A stretch of DNA of 14,695 nucleotides from Planctomycetota bacterium (GTDB lineage Bacteria > Planctomycetota > GCA-002687715), in NCBI GenBank assembly GCA_013213915.1, contig JABSRK010000058.1:1-14695 (forward strand), in the 5' to 3' direction. Each line of letters starts with the position of its first letter. Position 1 is the first letter of the stretch. Both the position numbers and the translations under genes were made by a program. This document shows, piece after piece, positions 7,476-14,695 of this stretch. The notes beneath the pieces were generated by a model that ran no database searches, was not told where the DNA came from, and worked only from the letters and a program-made list of their open reading frames with translations.

Positions 7476-9578
7476 ATGACGCCCGCACCGGTGAGCGAGT
7501 CGCCCCTCCCACAGGAGGAGCTCACGCGGGAGATCTTCGGCAACATCTCTCCCGCCTCCAAGCTCGTGTTCTACGTCCTGGCCGTCGTGAGCCTCGCGGT
7601 CTGCGCGTACGGCGTCTGGCAACGGGTGCGATTGTGGAAGCTCGGCAGGGCCAACCCTGCGCGCTCCGGCATGGCCACGGCGCTGCTGCAGTTCATGGCG
7701 CGCGTGGTCACCCAACGGACGGTGCGGGGACGCGGCGTCGCATCCCTCGCCCATGCACTGCTGTTCTTCGGCTTCTGTCTGCTGGCCCTGGGCAGCGTCC
7801 TCGTCGCCATCGAGCACTACGCCCACGATCTGTCCGGTCGCGGCGCCACGGACCCGGTCTTCCATTTCGGCACCTACTACGCAGTGTTCGAAGTCACCCT
7901 CGAACTGGCGGGACTCGCCCTCCTCGTCGGCGCGTGCTGGTTCCTGGCGCGCCGCATCCGGAGCGATACCAGCATCGGCCACACAGCCGCCGACTCCGTG
8001 ATCCTCGGCACCCTGATCTTCCTCGCCCTCACCGGATACGCCACCGAGGGGCTGCGCATCCTGCGCGAGGACACCCATCAACCCGGGTTCTCCTTCGTCG
8101 GCCTGCTGTTCGCGAAGGCTCTCAGAGGCTGCGGCATAGGCGGGACGGAAACAGGCCCCGTGCACTTGGTGACCTGGTGGGTCCACGCGGTCGGTGCGCT
8201 CGCCTTCGTCGCCGCCCTCCCCTACACACGCCTGCTGCACGTGGTCGCCGGGGGGCTGAGCGTCGCGACGCAGGAGAAACGGCTCGGCCACCTTGAGCCG
8301 GTCTCCGCCGAGGAGGTGGAGGAGACGGGCCGCTTCGGCGTCGGCCGCGTGCAGGACTTCTCGCGACGTCAGTTGCTCGAACTCGACGCCTGTGTTTCGT
8401 GCGGTCGCTGCCAGGACGTCTGCCCCGCCCACGCCGCGGGCAAGCCCCTCTCCCCTCGTGACATCGTGCAGGACGCGCGCGGCGCCCTGAACATCGTCGG
8501 CCCGCTGCTCCGCGCCGCACGCACCGCAGGCACGGACGAGGACGACGCCACGTCGGAGATGCCGCAACTGCACGGCGACGCGGTGAGCGCGGAAGCCCTG
8601 TGGGCCTGCACGACCTGCAACGCATGCAACGATGTCTGCCCCCTCGGCGTCAGCCCGGTCGCCATGATCACCGACATGCGACGCCACCTGATCGGCGTGG
8701 GTGAGCTGCGCGGCGCTCCGGCCAGGTCACTGGAGAAGACGCAGCGCCAGGGAAACCCGTGGGGCCTCCCCAAGGAGGACCGCATGGCCTGGGCACGGGA
8801 TCTCGACGTGCCTCTCGTCACCGACAACCCCGACTTCGACATCCTCTACTGGGTCGGCTGCGCCGCCGCCTACGACGCCCACGCCCAGAAGACCGCCCGC
8901 GCCGTCGTCCAACTGCTGCAGCACGCAGGCGTGAACTTCGCGGTTCTCGGCTCCGAGGAGCGCTGCCTCGGCGAGTGCGCTCGGCGCATGGGGGATGAGT
9001 TCGTCTTCACCGAGCTGGCAGAGCACAACGTGGGCACCCTGTCGTCCCACGACGTGAAGCGCATCGTCACCCACTGTCCCCACTGTCTGAACTCCCTGCG
9101 CCAGGACTACCCAGAGGTGGGCGGGAACTACCAGGTCTTGCACCACACCGCGCTGCTTGCAGAGTTGCAGGCCGCGGGCAAGCTACCGACCCAGGACACG
9201 GTAAACGGCGCCGTCACCTTCCATGACCCCTGCTACCTCGGTCGGGTCCAGGGCGAGACGGAGGCGCCTCGTTCGGTGCTCCGAACCATGCTCCCCGATG
9301 CCGGCGCGCTCCAGGAGCCGGTGCGGCGCGGCAAGGAGACCGCTTGCTGCGGTGCGGGGGGCGGGCGCATGTGGTTCGATGACGAGGCGGAGACCCGCGT
9401 CGGACGCGATCGCATCGACGAGTTGATCGGGACAGGAGCGGAGACCGTGGTTACCGGTTGCCCCTTCTGCCTGCGCATGGTCACGGACGGCGTGGCGGAG
9501 CGCGACGACGGCCCCGCGGTGAAGGACGTCGCCGAGTTGCTCCTCGAGATGGTCCGCGTGGCACGAGAAGACACATGA
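7476..9578 (+). CDS. membrane ETF:quinone oxidoreductase, EMO/FadF-type Fe-S protein with cytochrome b domain
   Basis: About 700 residues. The N-terminal part is a nitrate-reductase-gamma-like haem b module with about five membrane segments (near residues 30-50, 90-117, 130-165, 170-192 and 230-265). Histidines suited to bind haem b occur in SLAHALLFFG, LVTWWVHA and RLLHVVAG. Two 4Fe-4S motifs follow: CVSCGRCQDVCP near 306 and CTTCNACNDVCP near 378. Two Cys-rich (CCG) domains come last: YWVGCAAAYD, then RCLGECARRMG near 497 and CPHCLNSLRQDYP near 534; and HDPCYLGR near 586, CCGAGGGRMWF near 624 and GCPFCLRM near 662. This is the layout of ETF:menaquinone oxidoreductase (EMO) and Bacillus FadF, which pass ETF electrons to quinone. 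Adjacency to etfBA supports the role. The start is ATG 7476 or the GTG just before it at 7473. A three-codon ORF (7465-7476) ends in TGATG with that ATG, hinting at reinitiation. Confidence 0.88.
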   Translation: MTPAPVSESPLPQEELTREIFGNISPASKLVFYVLAVVSLAVCAYGVWQRVRLWKLGRANPARSGMATALLQFMARVVTQRTVRGRGVASLAHALLFFGFCLLALGSVLVAIEHYAHDLSGRGATDPVFHFGTYYAVFEVTLELAGLALLVGACWFLARRIRSDTSIGHTAADSVILGTLIFLALTGYATEGLRILREDTHQPGFSFVGLLFAKALRGCGIGGTETGPVHLVTWWVHAVGALAFVAALPYTRLLHVVAGGLSVATQEKRLGHLEPVSAEEVEETGRFGVGRVQDFSRRQLLELDACVSCGRCQDVCPAHAAGKPLSPRDIVQDARGALNIVGPLLRAARTAGTDEDDATSEMPQLHGDAVSAEALWACTTCNACNDVCPLGVSPVAMITDMRRHLIGVGELRGAPARSLEKTQRQGNPWGLPKEDRMAWARDLDVPLVTDNPDFDILYWVGCAAAYDAHAQKTARAVVQLLQHAGVNFAVLGSEERCLGECARRMGDEFVFTELAEHNVGTLSSHDVKRIVTHCPHCLNSLRQDYPEVGGNYQVLHHTALLAELQAAGKLPTQDTVNGAVTFHDPCYLGRVQGETEAPRSVLRTMLPDAGALQEPVRRGKETACCGAGGGRMWFDDEAETRVGRDRIDELIGTGAETVVTGCPFCLRMVTDGVAERDDGPAVKDVAELLLEMVRVAREDT

Positions 9579-12007
9579 CTGACACCCTTCCTGAACGCGC
9601 TCGCATTGTCGTCATCGGCGGCGGTGTCGTGGGCACGTCTGTCGCCTATCACCTCGCCAAGCGAGGCTGCCCGGACGTGCTCCTCATCGAGAAGAACGAC
9701 CTCACCAGCGGCGCCACGTGGCACGCGGCGGGACTCGTAGGGCAACTCCGCTCCTCACGCAACGTCACGCGGATGATCCAGCACTCGGTGAAGCTGTACG
9801 AAGGGCTCGAGGCGGAGACGGGACAGGCGACGGGCTGGCAGGGCGTGGGATCGTTGCGCATCGCGTCGTCCGCGGCGCGCATGATCGAGCTGCAGAAGGT
9901 GGCGAACACGGGTCGCGCCTTCGGTCTCGACGTCCACATGCTCTCCCCCGAGGAGACGGTGGAGCGGTTCCCGGGGCTCGACCGACCCGAGGGGATCGTC
10001 GGCTCCGCCTACGTCGAGTCGGACGGTTATTGCGACCCGTCCATGCTGACCCAGGCCCTCGCCCGCGGTGCCCGAGCGAACGGCGCAGCGTTGTCCACCA
10101 ACAACCGCGTGATCGGATTCGAAGTCGTGAACGGCGCCGTCATCGCAGTCGACACCCAGAAGGGCAAGGTGGGTTGCGACGCCGTGGTGAACTGCGCCGG
10201 CATGTGGGCACGGCAGGTGGGGGCCATGGCGGGAGTCAACGTCCCCGTCGTCCCCATCGAACACCAGTACATGGTCAGCGAGAAGGTGGAGGGCATGCCG
10301 CGCGCGTTCCCCGTCACCCGCGACCCGGACAACCTGATCTACTTCCGCCCCGAACTGGGCGGCGTGATGATGGGCGGGTTCGAGCCGAACCCCATCCCCT
10401 GGTCCACCAACGGCGTTCCGTGGGACTTCGTCAGCCAGCTCCTGGAGCCGAACTACGAGCAGTTCGAGCAGCACATCGAACACGCCCTCAAACGGTCGTC
10501 CTGTCTCGAGAACGCGGGCGTGAAGCGCCTGGTCAACGGGCCGGACGGATACTCCCCCGATGGCGGCTACGTCCTCGGTCTGGCCCCCGAACTCACCAAC
10601 TGCTTCGTCGCCGCGGGCATGAACTGCTACGGCATCGCCGGCGCGGGGGGCGTGGGGAAGATGGTGTCGGAGTGGGTGCTCGACGGACGGCCGAGCCTGG
10701 ACATCCACTCCCTCGACATCCGCCGCTTCTCCAGCCCCCACTACCGGGGCACGCGCTTCGTCGCCGAACGCGCGCTCGAGCACTACACGAAGCACTACAC
10801 CATCGCGTGGCCGAACGAACAGGCGAAGACCGAGCGCGCCCTGCGGCGTAGCCCTCTGTACGCGACGCTCAAGGCCCAGGGCGCCGTCTTCGCCGAGAAG
10901 AACGGCTGGGAGCGCGCCCAGTGGTTCGCGCCGGACGGCGTCGAGGCGGTGGAGCAGCCGTCCTTCGGCCCCGGCCACTGGGAAGAGCACGTCGCCAACG
11001 AGGTGCGGGCGCTACGCGACGGCGTCGCCATCCTCGACCAGTCGTCGTTCGGCAAGATGGAGATCCGGGGACCCGACGCCCTCGCCCACCTGCAGCGCCT
11101 GGCGACGCGGAACATCGACAAGCCCGTGGGCAAGCTCTCCTACACGTCCCTGTGCAACGAGAGCGGCACCATCGAGGCCGACCTCACCATCGCCCGGTTG
11201 GGCCAAGACCACTTCTACCTCGTCACCGGCACCGCCCTGGTGGGCCACGACCTGCACTGGATCGAGAGCAACGTCTCCCCCGGCCAGTCCGTCGTCTGTT
11301 ACGACGCCACCTCGTCCCGGGGCGTCCTCAACCTGGGCGGCCCGCGCGCACGGGAAGTCTTGCAGCAGGTGACGGAGGCCGACGTCTCCCACGAGGGGTT
11401 CCCGTTCGGAACCTGCAGGGAGCTCCACGTAGGCGCCGCCCCGGTGCTCGCCCTGCGCGTCTCCTACCACGGAGAACTGGGCTTCGAGCTCCACATCCCG
11501 GTCGAGTACACGTCCCATGCGTACGAGACGCTCATGGAGGCAGGCGCCGCATGTGGTATCGCCAACGTGGGCTACCGGGCCCTCGACTCCTGTCGCCTGG
11601 AGAAGGGCTACTACGTGTGGGGCACCGACATCACCACCGACCGCACGCCCCTGGACGCGCGCCTCGGCTTCAACGTCCACCTGAAATCCGGCGGTGACTT
11701 CATCGGCCGTGACGCCCTTGTGGCGCAGAAGGCCGCGGGACCCGACGAGATCATGTGCCTGTTCACCATCGACGAGCACATCGCCCTGCACGGCGCTGAG
11801 CCAATCCTGTCGGACGGCGAGGTGGTCGGCATCGTCACTTCCGGCGGCATCGGCCACCGGATCGACAAGACCGTCGCCATGGGCTACCTCCCCGCCGACC
11901 GGGCGGGCGGGACGAACTACAAGATCGCGGCCTTCGGGACCGAATACGTCGCCACACGTACCGATCGGTGCGCCTACGACCCGGACCGCGCGCGCATCCT
12001 CTGTTAG
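9575..12007 (+). CDS. FAD-dependent dehydrogenase with GcvT domain (dimethylglycine/sarcosine dehydrogenase-like)
   Basis: This 810-residue protein has the size and domain order of dimethylglycine and sarcosine dehydrogenases. The DAO-type FAD domain has GGGVVG at residues 15-20, the ribose-binding Glu39, and TSGATWHAAG at 44-53, where His50 matches the covalent flavin-linking His of the family. A small middle domain contains RRSPLYATLKAQG. The aminomethyltransferase-like GcvT domain starts near 486 (LDQSSFGKMEIRG), with NESGTIEADLT at 528-538 in the folate-site region, SYHGELGFELH, and RLEKGYYVWG. The C-terminal barrel is from about 724 (TSGGIGHRI). The expected reaction is oxidative demethylation of an N-methylglycine, methylene transfer to tetrahydrofolate, and electrons to ETF. 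The ATG overlaps the upstream stop by 4 bp (ATGA). Dimethylglycine, sarcosine or another methylamine cannot be distinguished here. Confidence 0.85.
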   Translation: MTDTLPERARIVVIGGGVVGTSVAYHLAKRGCPDVLLIEKNDLTSGATWHAAGLVGQLRSSRNVTRMIQHSVKLYEGLEAETGQATGWQGVGSLRIASSAARMIELQKVANTGRAFGLDVHMLSPEETVERFPGLDRPEGIVGSAYVESDGYCDPSMLTQALARGARANGAALSTNNRVIGFEVVNGAVIAVDTQKGKVGCDAVVNCAGMWARQVGAMAGVNVPVVPIEHQYMVSEKVEGMPRAFPVTRDPDNLIYFRPELGGVMMGGFEPNPIPWSTNGVPWDFVSQLLEPNYEQFEQHIEHALKRSSCLENAGVKRLVNGPDGYSPDGGYVLGLAPELTNCFVAAGMNCYGIAGAGGVGKMVSEWVLDGRPSLDIHSLDIRRFSSPHYRGTRFVAERALEHYTKHYTIAWPNEQAKTERALRRSPLYATLKAQGAVFAEKNGWERAQWFAPDGVEAVEQPSFGPGHWEEHVANEVRALRDGVAILDQSSFGKMEIRGPDALAHLQRLATRNIDKPVGKLSYTSLCNESGTIEADLTIARLGQDHFYLVTGTALVGHDLHWIESNVSPGQSVVCYDATSSRGVLNLGGPRAREVLQQVTEADVSHEGFPFGTCRELHVGAAPVLALRVSYHGELGFELHIPVEYTSHAYETLMEAGAACGIANVGYRALDSCRLEKGYYVWGTDITTDRTPLDARLGFNVHLKSGGDFIGRDALVAQKAAGPDEIMCLFTIDEHIALHGAEPILSDGEVVGIVTSGGIGHRIDKTVAMGYLPADRAGGTNYKIAAFGTEYVATRTDRCAYDPDRARILC

Positions 12008-12028
12008 GTACGCCGAGGGCGCGGAAGA

Positions 12029-13747
12029 TCAGAAAGCGATCCAGTCGTAGAAGCCGCCCACGTTCACGAACCGGATCGACGTGACCCCCGCGGTGATGGC
12101 GCTCAACTGGTTCCCGGCTCCGTAGGCGAGCCAGTCGTAGATCATGTCGCTCGCGGCGCCCGCGGTGCCGGCAGCTCCCGGCAGGAACGCAGCCGCACCG
12201 GGGTCGGTGGCAGGCAGCGCGCCTCCGCCGCTGAGTCCGAGGAAGCGAGCGTTCTGCGGACCGATTCCCGCCAGGGCGGCCACCGCACCGAGGTTGATGG
12301 TGACGTCACCCGTGGCGACATCGAACTCGATGTTGTGGCTGGTCGTGCTGCCGCCCCCTCCATAGAACGGCAGAGAGTTGTAATTGACGCGGATCACGTT
12401 GGCCTGGGGGTTGGTCACCGAGACGTAGCCCGACGACACGCCGAAGTCGGACCAGAGCCCCACGAAGGGGACGCCGGCGAGGGCCTCGGCGATTGTCGCC
12501 GAGTTGTCGTTGTCCGGGGCGCCGAAGGTGACGCGGCCGTTGTCGGAGACGTGGATGGTGGTGTACGTGGTCCCGTAGAAGTCGATCCCGGTGGTGCTCC
12601 AGCACGCCGGACTCGACACCACGTCGATGGCCACGGACGTGTTCTCCACCGTTGGTCCTGGAAGCGACGAGGCAGAGCCCTGTGCGGCCACGTGGACCTC
12701 CACCCCCTGGCTCACGGAGGCTCCGAGGAAAGACCCCGGATCGATCGCGTACGCCTGGATCGCCAGATCCGACGGCCCGACGACGTCGAACGGGATGCTC
12801 ACCGACACCGAGGTCCCGCCAAGAAAGCCGGGCAGGTACATGGATCCGTTGCCGAGGGCTGTGCTGAGCCACTCAAAGGACGGATCGCCCAAATCCAGGT
12901 TCACGATGGTGCCGTTGGGGAACACGATGGCCGCGGGGGACGACGCGGGAATCAGGCTCGCGCTCACGATGCCCATTTCCCACTCCGCGCCCGGCAGGGT
13001 GCCGTAGATGTTGAGCGTCGCCGACGCCGGCTGGATGGGCGCGCAGTTGATCGACTGCAAATAGACCGCCGCCGGGCTCGAGAATCCGGACGTGGTCGCG
13101 CCATCCACGTCGATCCCGAAGGCCGCTTGGTTCACCTGCCAGTCGTTGCCCGATGGTTCCCCCATCTTGACGTCGTCGATGGCGATATCTGCGGTCCAGT
13201 CCGTGCCCATGGCGATGAACCGAACGGTCGCCTGGCCGGCGACCGTCGTCAGCGGTACGGACGCGAAGATCCACTGGTTCCCCTGGCTCCCGAGCCGGGA
13301 CCAGACCGTGTTCCAGGCGGTGCCGTCGAACTCCTGGCACTCCAGGGACACGATGCCGGCGCCGGACATGTGCGTCCAGAACTCAACAGTCGGAGCGGCG
13401 ACCGCGGTCATGTCACAGCAGGGCGCGTTCAGGACCGCCGTGTAATTGACGCAGCCGCTGGCCTCGCAGTAGAGGTAGATGCCGTTTCCCGTGGTGTGAT
13501 CGCCAGTGGGACCGACGCCGCTCGAGGGCGTACTCCCCGACCACGGCGTCCACACGTTGCTCGCTGACGCGCTCGGGAAGGCGCTCGACCAACCGGTGGG
13601 CAGGAGGCCCGAGACCGAGCAGGCGCCCGGCGCCGTCGTGGGTACGGTGGAGGTCTCGAAGTCCTCCGTCCCCGGAGCAACGCACTGCCCCTCCGCAACC
13701 ACCGCAGCCATCACCAACACGACGAGGATCTGCAAGCATCTGACCAC
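12029..13747 (-). CDS. secreted protein with MAM-like and nidogen-like regions
   Basis: The protein has 572 residues from a GTG start at 13747. An AAGGGAG ribosome-binding sequence (13760-13754) sits 6 nt upstream of it. This start places a clean signal peptide first (VRCLQILVVLVMAAVVAEGQ), ending just before CVAPGTEDFE. In-frame ATGs at 13801 and 13840 would put a long polar extension in front. Residues to about 200 are Cys-containing and MAM-like, with features such as VEFWTHMSGAGIVSL, QGNQWIFASVPL and TADIAIDDVKMG. A middle beta-rich part follows. The C-terminal part has a nidogen-like pattern (IHVSDNGRVTFG, VPFVGLWSDFG, VIRVNYNSLPFYGG, NIEFDVATGDVTINL). It ends with GGFYDWIAF, with no membrane anchor or known sorting tag visible. 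It is probably extracellular; its role is unknown. It converges on the dehydrogenase gene with a 21-bp gap. Confidence 0.7.
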   Translation of the reverse strand: MVRCLQILVVLVMAAVVAEGQCVAPGTEDFETSTVPTTAPGACSVSGLLPTGWSSAFPSASASNVWTPWSGSTPSSGVGPTGDHTTGNGIYLYCEASGCVNYTAVLNAPCCDMTAVAAPTVEFWTHMSGAGIVSLECQEFDGTAWNTVWSRLGSQGNQWIFASVPLTTVAGQATVRFIAMGTDWTADIAIDDVKMGEPSGNDWQVNQAAFGIDVDGATTSGFSSPAAVYLQSINCAPIQPASATLNIYGTLPGAEWEMGIVSASLIPASSPAAIVFPNGTIVNLDLGDPSFEWLSTALGNGSMYLPGFLGGTSVSVSIPFDVVGPSDLAIQAYAIDPGSFLGASVSQGVEVHVAAQGSASSLPGPTVENTSVAIDVVSSPACWSTTGIDFYGTTYTTIHVSDNGRVTFGAPDNDNSATIAEALAGVPFVGLWSDFGVSSGYVSVTNPQANVIRVNYNSLPFYGGGGSTTSHNIEFDVATGDVTINLGAVAALAGIGPQNARFLGLSGGGALPATDPGAAAFLPGAAGTAGAASDMIYDWLAYGAGNQLSAITAGVTSIRFVNVGGFYDWIAF

Positions 13748-13947
13748 GACACGCTCCCTTGCAACGACTTCCAAAGCGAACCCGCACGGTTGGAGCCGCA
13801 TGGGCCATCCTCCATTCAAGCCCTCCCGCGTTGGGGGCACAAGCCCAAACGACTTCGCCGACGTCCCGCCGCTACGTCCCTACAATGCCGCCCTGCGCCT
13901 GCAGGCCCGGGCCGGGCTGTACGGCGATTGATCCGGAGCAACACACC
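13748..13947. promoter_or_regulatory. divergent intergenic region with candidate -10 and palindromes
   Basis: This 200-bp region separates two divergent exported-protein genes. On the plus strand it has TACAAT at 13881-13886, 61 nt before the ATG at 13948, without a clear -35. Just downstream are two overlapping perfect 10-bp palindromes, GCCTGCAGGC (13897-13906) and GGCCCGGGCC (13904-13913), that could fold in the leader. An imperfect stem with TTGGG/CCCAA arms lies at 13831-13848. GGAG at 13935-13938 is a plausible ribosome-binding site for the plus-strand gene. Confidence 0.35.
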
Positions 13948-14695
13948 ATGAGTATGCGGTTCATCCTCGGCACGTTCGCCCTCGTCCTCGTTGAGACGCT
14001 CGCCCCATCCCAGGTGCAGCAGAAGCAGAACCCCTATCCGGAACGCACACTCCTCGCCGCCGATCGCGGCAAGATCCACATCCTGAACGCCAGCGGCGAG
14101 AGCACGTGGAGCTTCCCGATCAGGAGCCTCCACGACATCCACAGGCTCCCCAACGGCAACATCCTCGCCCAGCGCCATCTCGGCGAGGTCATCGAGATCG
14201 CGCCCGACAAGAAGATCGTGTGGAGCTATGACGCGCGAAAGATGAACGGCAACGAAGGGAAGCGCCTGGAGGTCCACGCCTTTCAGCGTCTCGCGAACGG
14301 CCACACCATGATCGTGGAGAGCGGCGTCGGGCGCATCATCGAGGTCGACCGCGACGGCAAGCTCAAACACCAGATCAAGCTGACCGTCGATCACCCCCAT
14401 CCCCACCGGGACACGCGACTCGCGCGCAAACTCGGCAACGGCCACTACCTCGTCTGCCACGAAGGGGACGGCAAGGTGCGCGAGTACGACCACGACGGCA
14501 AGGTGGTGTGGGAATACGCCATCCCCCTGTTCGGCAAGCCGCGCAAGGGCGGACACGGCCCCGAGGCGTTCGGCAACCACGTCTTCGGAGCGATCCGGTT
14601 ACCGAACGGCAACACCCTGATCGCCACCGGCAACGGGCACAGCGTCATCGAGGTCACGCCGAAAAAGAAGATCGTCTGGAAGGTCGAACAGAACG
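13948..14695 (+). CDS. exported beta-propeller protein (3' end outside window)
   Basis: The frame is open from an ATG at 13948 to the right edge (249 codons), so it runs off the window. GGAG lies 9 nt upstream. A short signal peptide (MSMRFILGTFALVLVETLAPS) is followed by repeats of a propeller-type blade pattern: a strand with a D/E-x-x-G turn, DGKxVW or DKKIVW, then a histidine-containing loop and LPNGN or LGNGH. Five units are visible: RTLLAADRGKIHI, GEVIEIAPDKKIVWSY, GRIIEVDRDGKLKH, GKVREYDHDGKVVWEY and HSVIEVTPKKKIVW. The histidine-rich loops (LHDIHRL, DHPHPHRDT) are notable. It resembles PQQ-like or arylsulfotransferase-type propellers common in planctomycetes. No catalytic assignment can be made from this fragment. 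Confidence 0.75.
   Translation, partial: MSMRFILGTFALVLVETLAPSQVQQKQNPYPERTLLAADRGKIHILNASGESTWSFPIRSLHDIHRLPNGNILAQRHLGEVIEIAPDKKIVWSYDARKMNGNEGKRLEVHAFQRLANGHTMIVESGVGRIIEVDRDGKLKHQIKLTVDHPHPHRDTRLARKLGNGHYLVCHEGDGKVREYDHDGKVVWEYAIPLFGKPRKGGHGPEAFGNHVFGAIRLPNGNTLIATGNGHSVIEVTPKKKIVWKVEQN

Noticed and set aside
6294..8687. 797-codon open frame antisense to etfB, etfA and the EMO-type gene
   Set aside because: In high-GC DNA the opposite strand of real genes often stays open. Its translation has a skewed Arg/Ala/Gly/His/Asp composition and no recognisable motif, while the plus strand encodes three clear families.
9755..10990. 411-codon open frame antisense to the FAD-GcvT dehydrogenase gene
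   Set aside because: It mirrors the codons of a well-supported gene, has no family motif, start context or operon placement.
12008..12028. Terminator between the convergent dehydrogenase and secreted-protein genes
   Set aside because: The 21-bp gap holds no stable stem and no T-run on either strand.
12335..13567. 410-codon plus-strand frame opposite the MAM/nidogen-like gene
   Set aside because: The composition is Arg/Asp/His-rich and without motifs; the minus-strand gene has a strong ribosome-binding site, a signal peptide and domain patterns.

Overview
The window looks like a high-GC Planctomycetota chromosome segment. The main pointers are a linked DUF1549/DUF1553 (PSD1-type, with CxxCH haem motifs) gene and DUF1501 (Tat-exported) gene, a CotH-kinase-like protein carrying three EF-hands, and large secreted beta-rich proteins. 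Placement below phylum level cannot be made from the sequence alone. There are no tRNA or rRNA genes, CRISPR arrays or insertion sequences that I can see.

Layout. (1) 1-1191, plus strand: the C-terminal part of a CotH-like protein with EF-hands, cut by the window edge. (2) 1224-5619, minus strand: a two-gene unit read right to left, a PSD1 cytochrome-like protein followed by a DUF1501 protein, joined by a 4-bp ATGA overlap. The PSD1 gene is broken near 3350-3363. The 5' part (to its stop at 3214) and the 3' part (3361-2681) are in different frames, and about 10-20 residues normally found at the join are absent. (3) 5740-12007, plus strand: a tight four-gene operon of ETF beta, ETF alpha, a membrane Fe-S/haem b ETF:quinone oxidoreductase of the EMO/FadF type, and an FAD-GcvT fusion dehydrogenase of the dimethylglycine/sarcosine type. 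(4) 12029-13747, minus strand: a secreted protein with a MAM-like N-terminal region and a nidogen-like C-terminal region, convergent with the operon. (5) 13948 to the right edge, plus strand: the start of an exported beta-propeller protein, cut by the window edge.

How the genes work together. The operon reads as a complete electron route. The FAD-GcvT enzyme oxidatively demethylates an N-methylated glycine, most likely passing the one-carbon unit to tetrahydrofolate. Its electrons go to the classical (non-bifurcating type) ETF, and the membrane Fe-S protein passes them from ETF to the quinone pool. The gene order is direct evidence of linkage; the substrate and the coupling are inferred from family knowledge. 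The PSD1/DUF1501 pair is a characteristic planctomycete module of uncertain biochemical role. Its break would put the DUF1501 start out of reach of ribosomes translating the 5' frame, unless the break is an assembly error.
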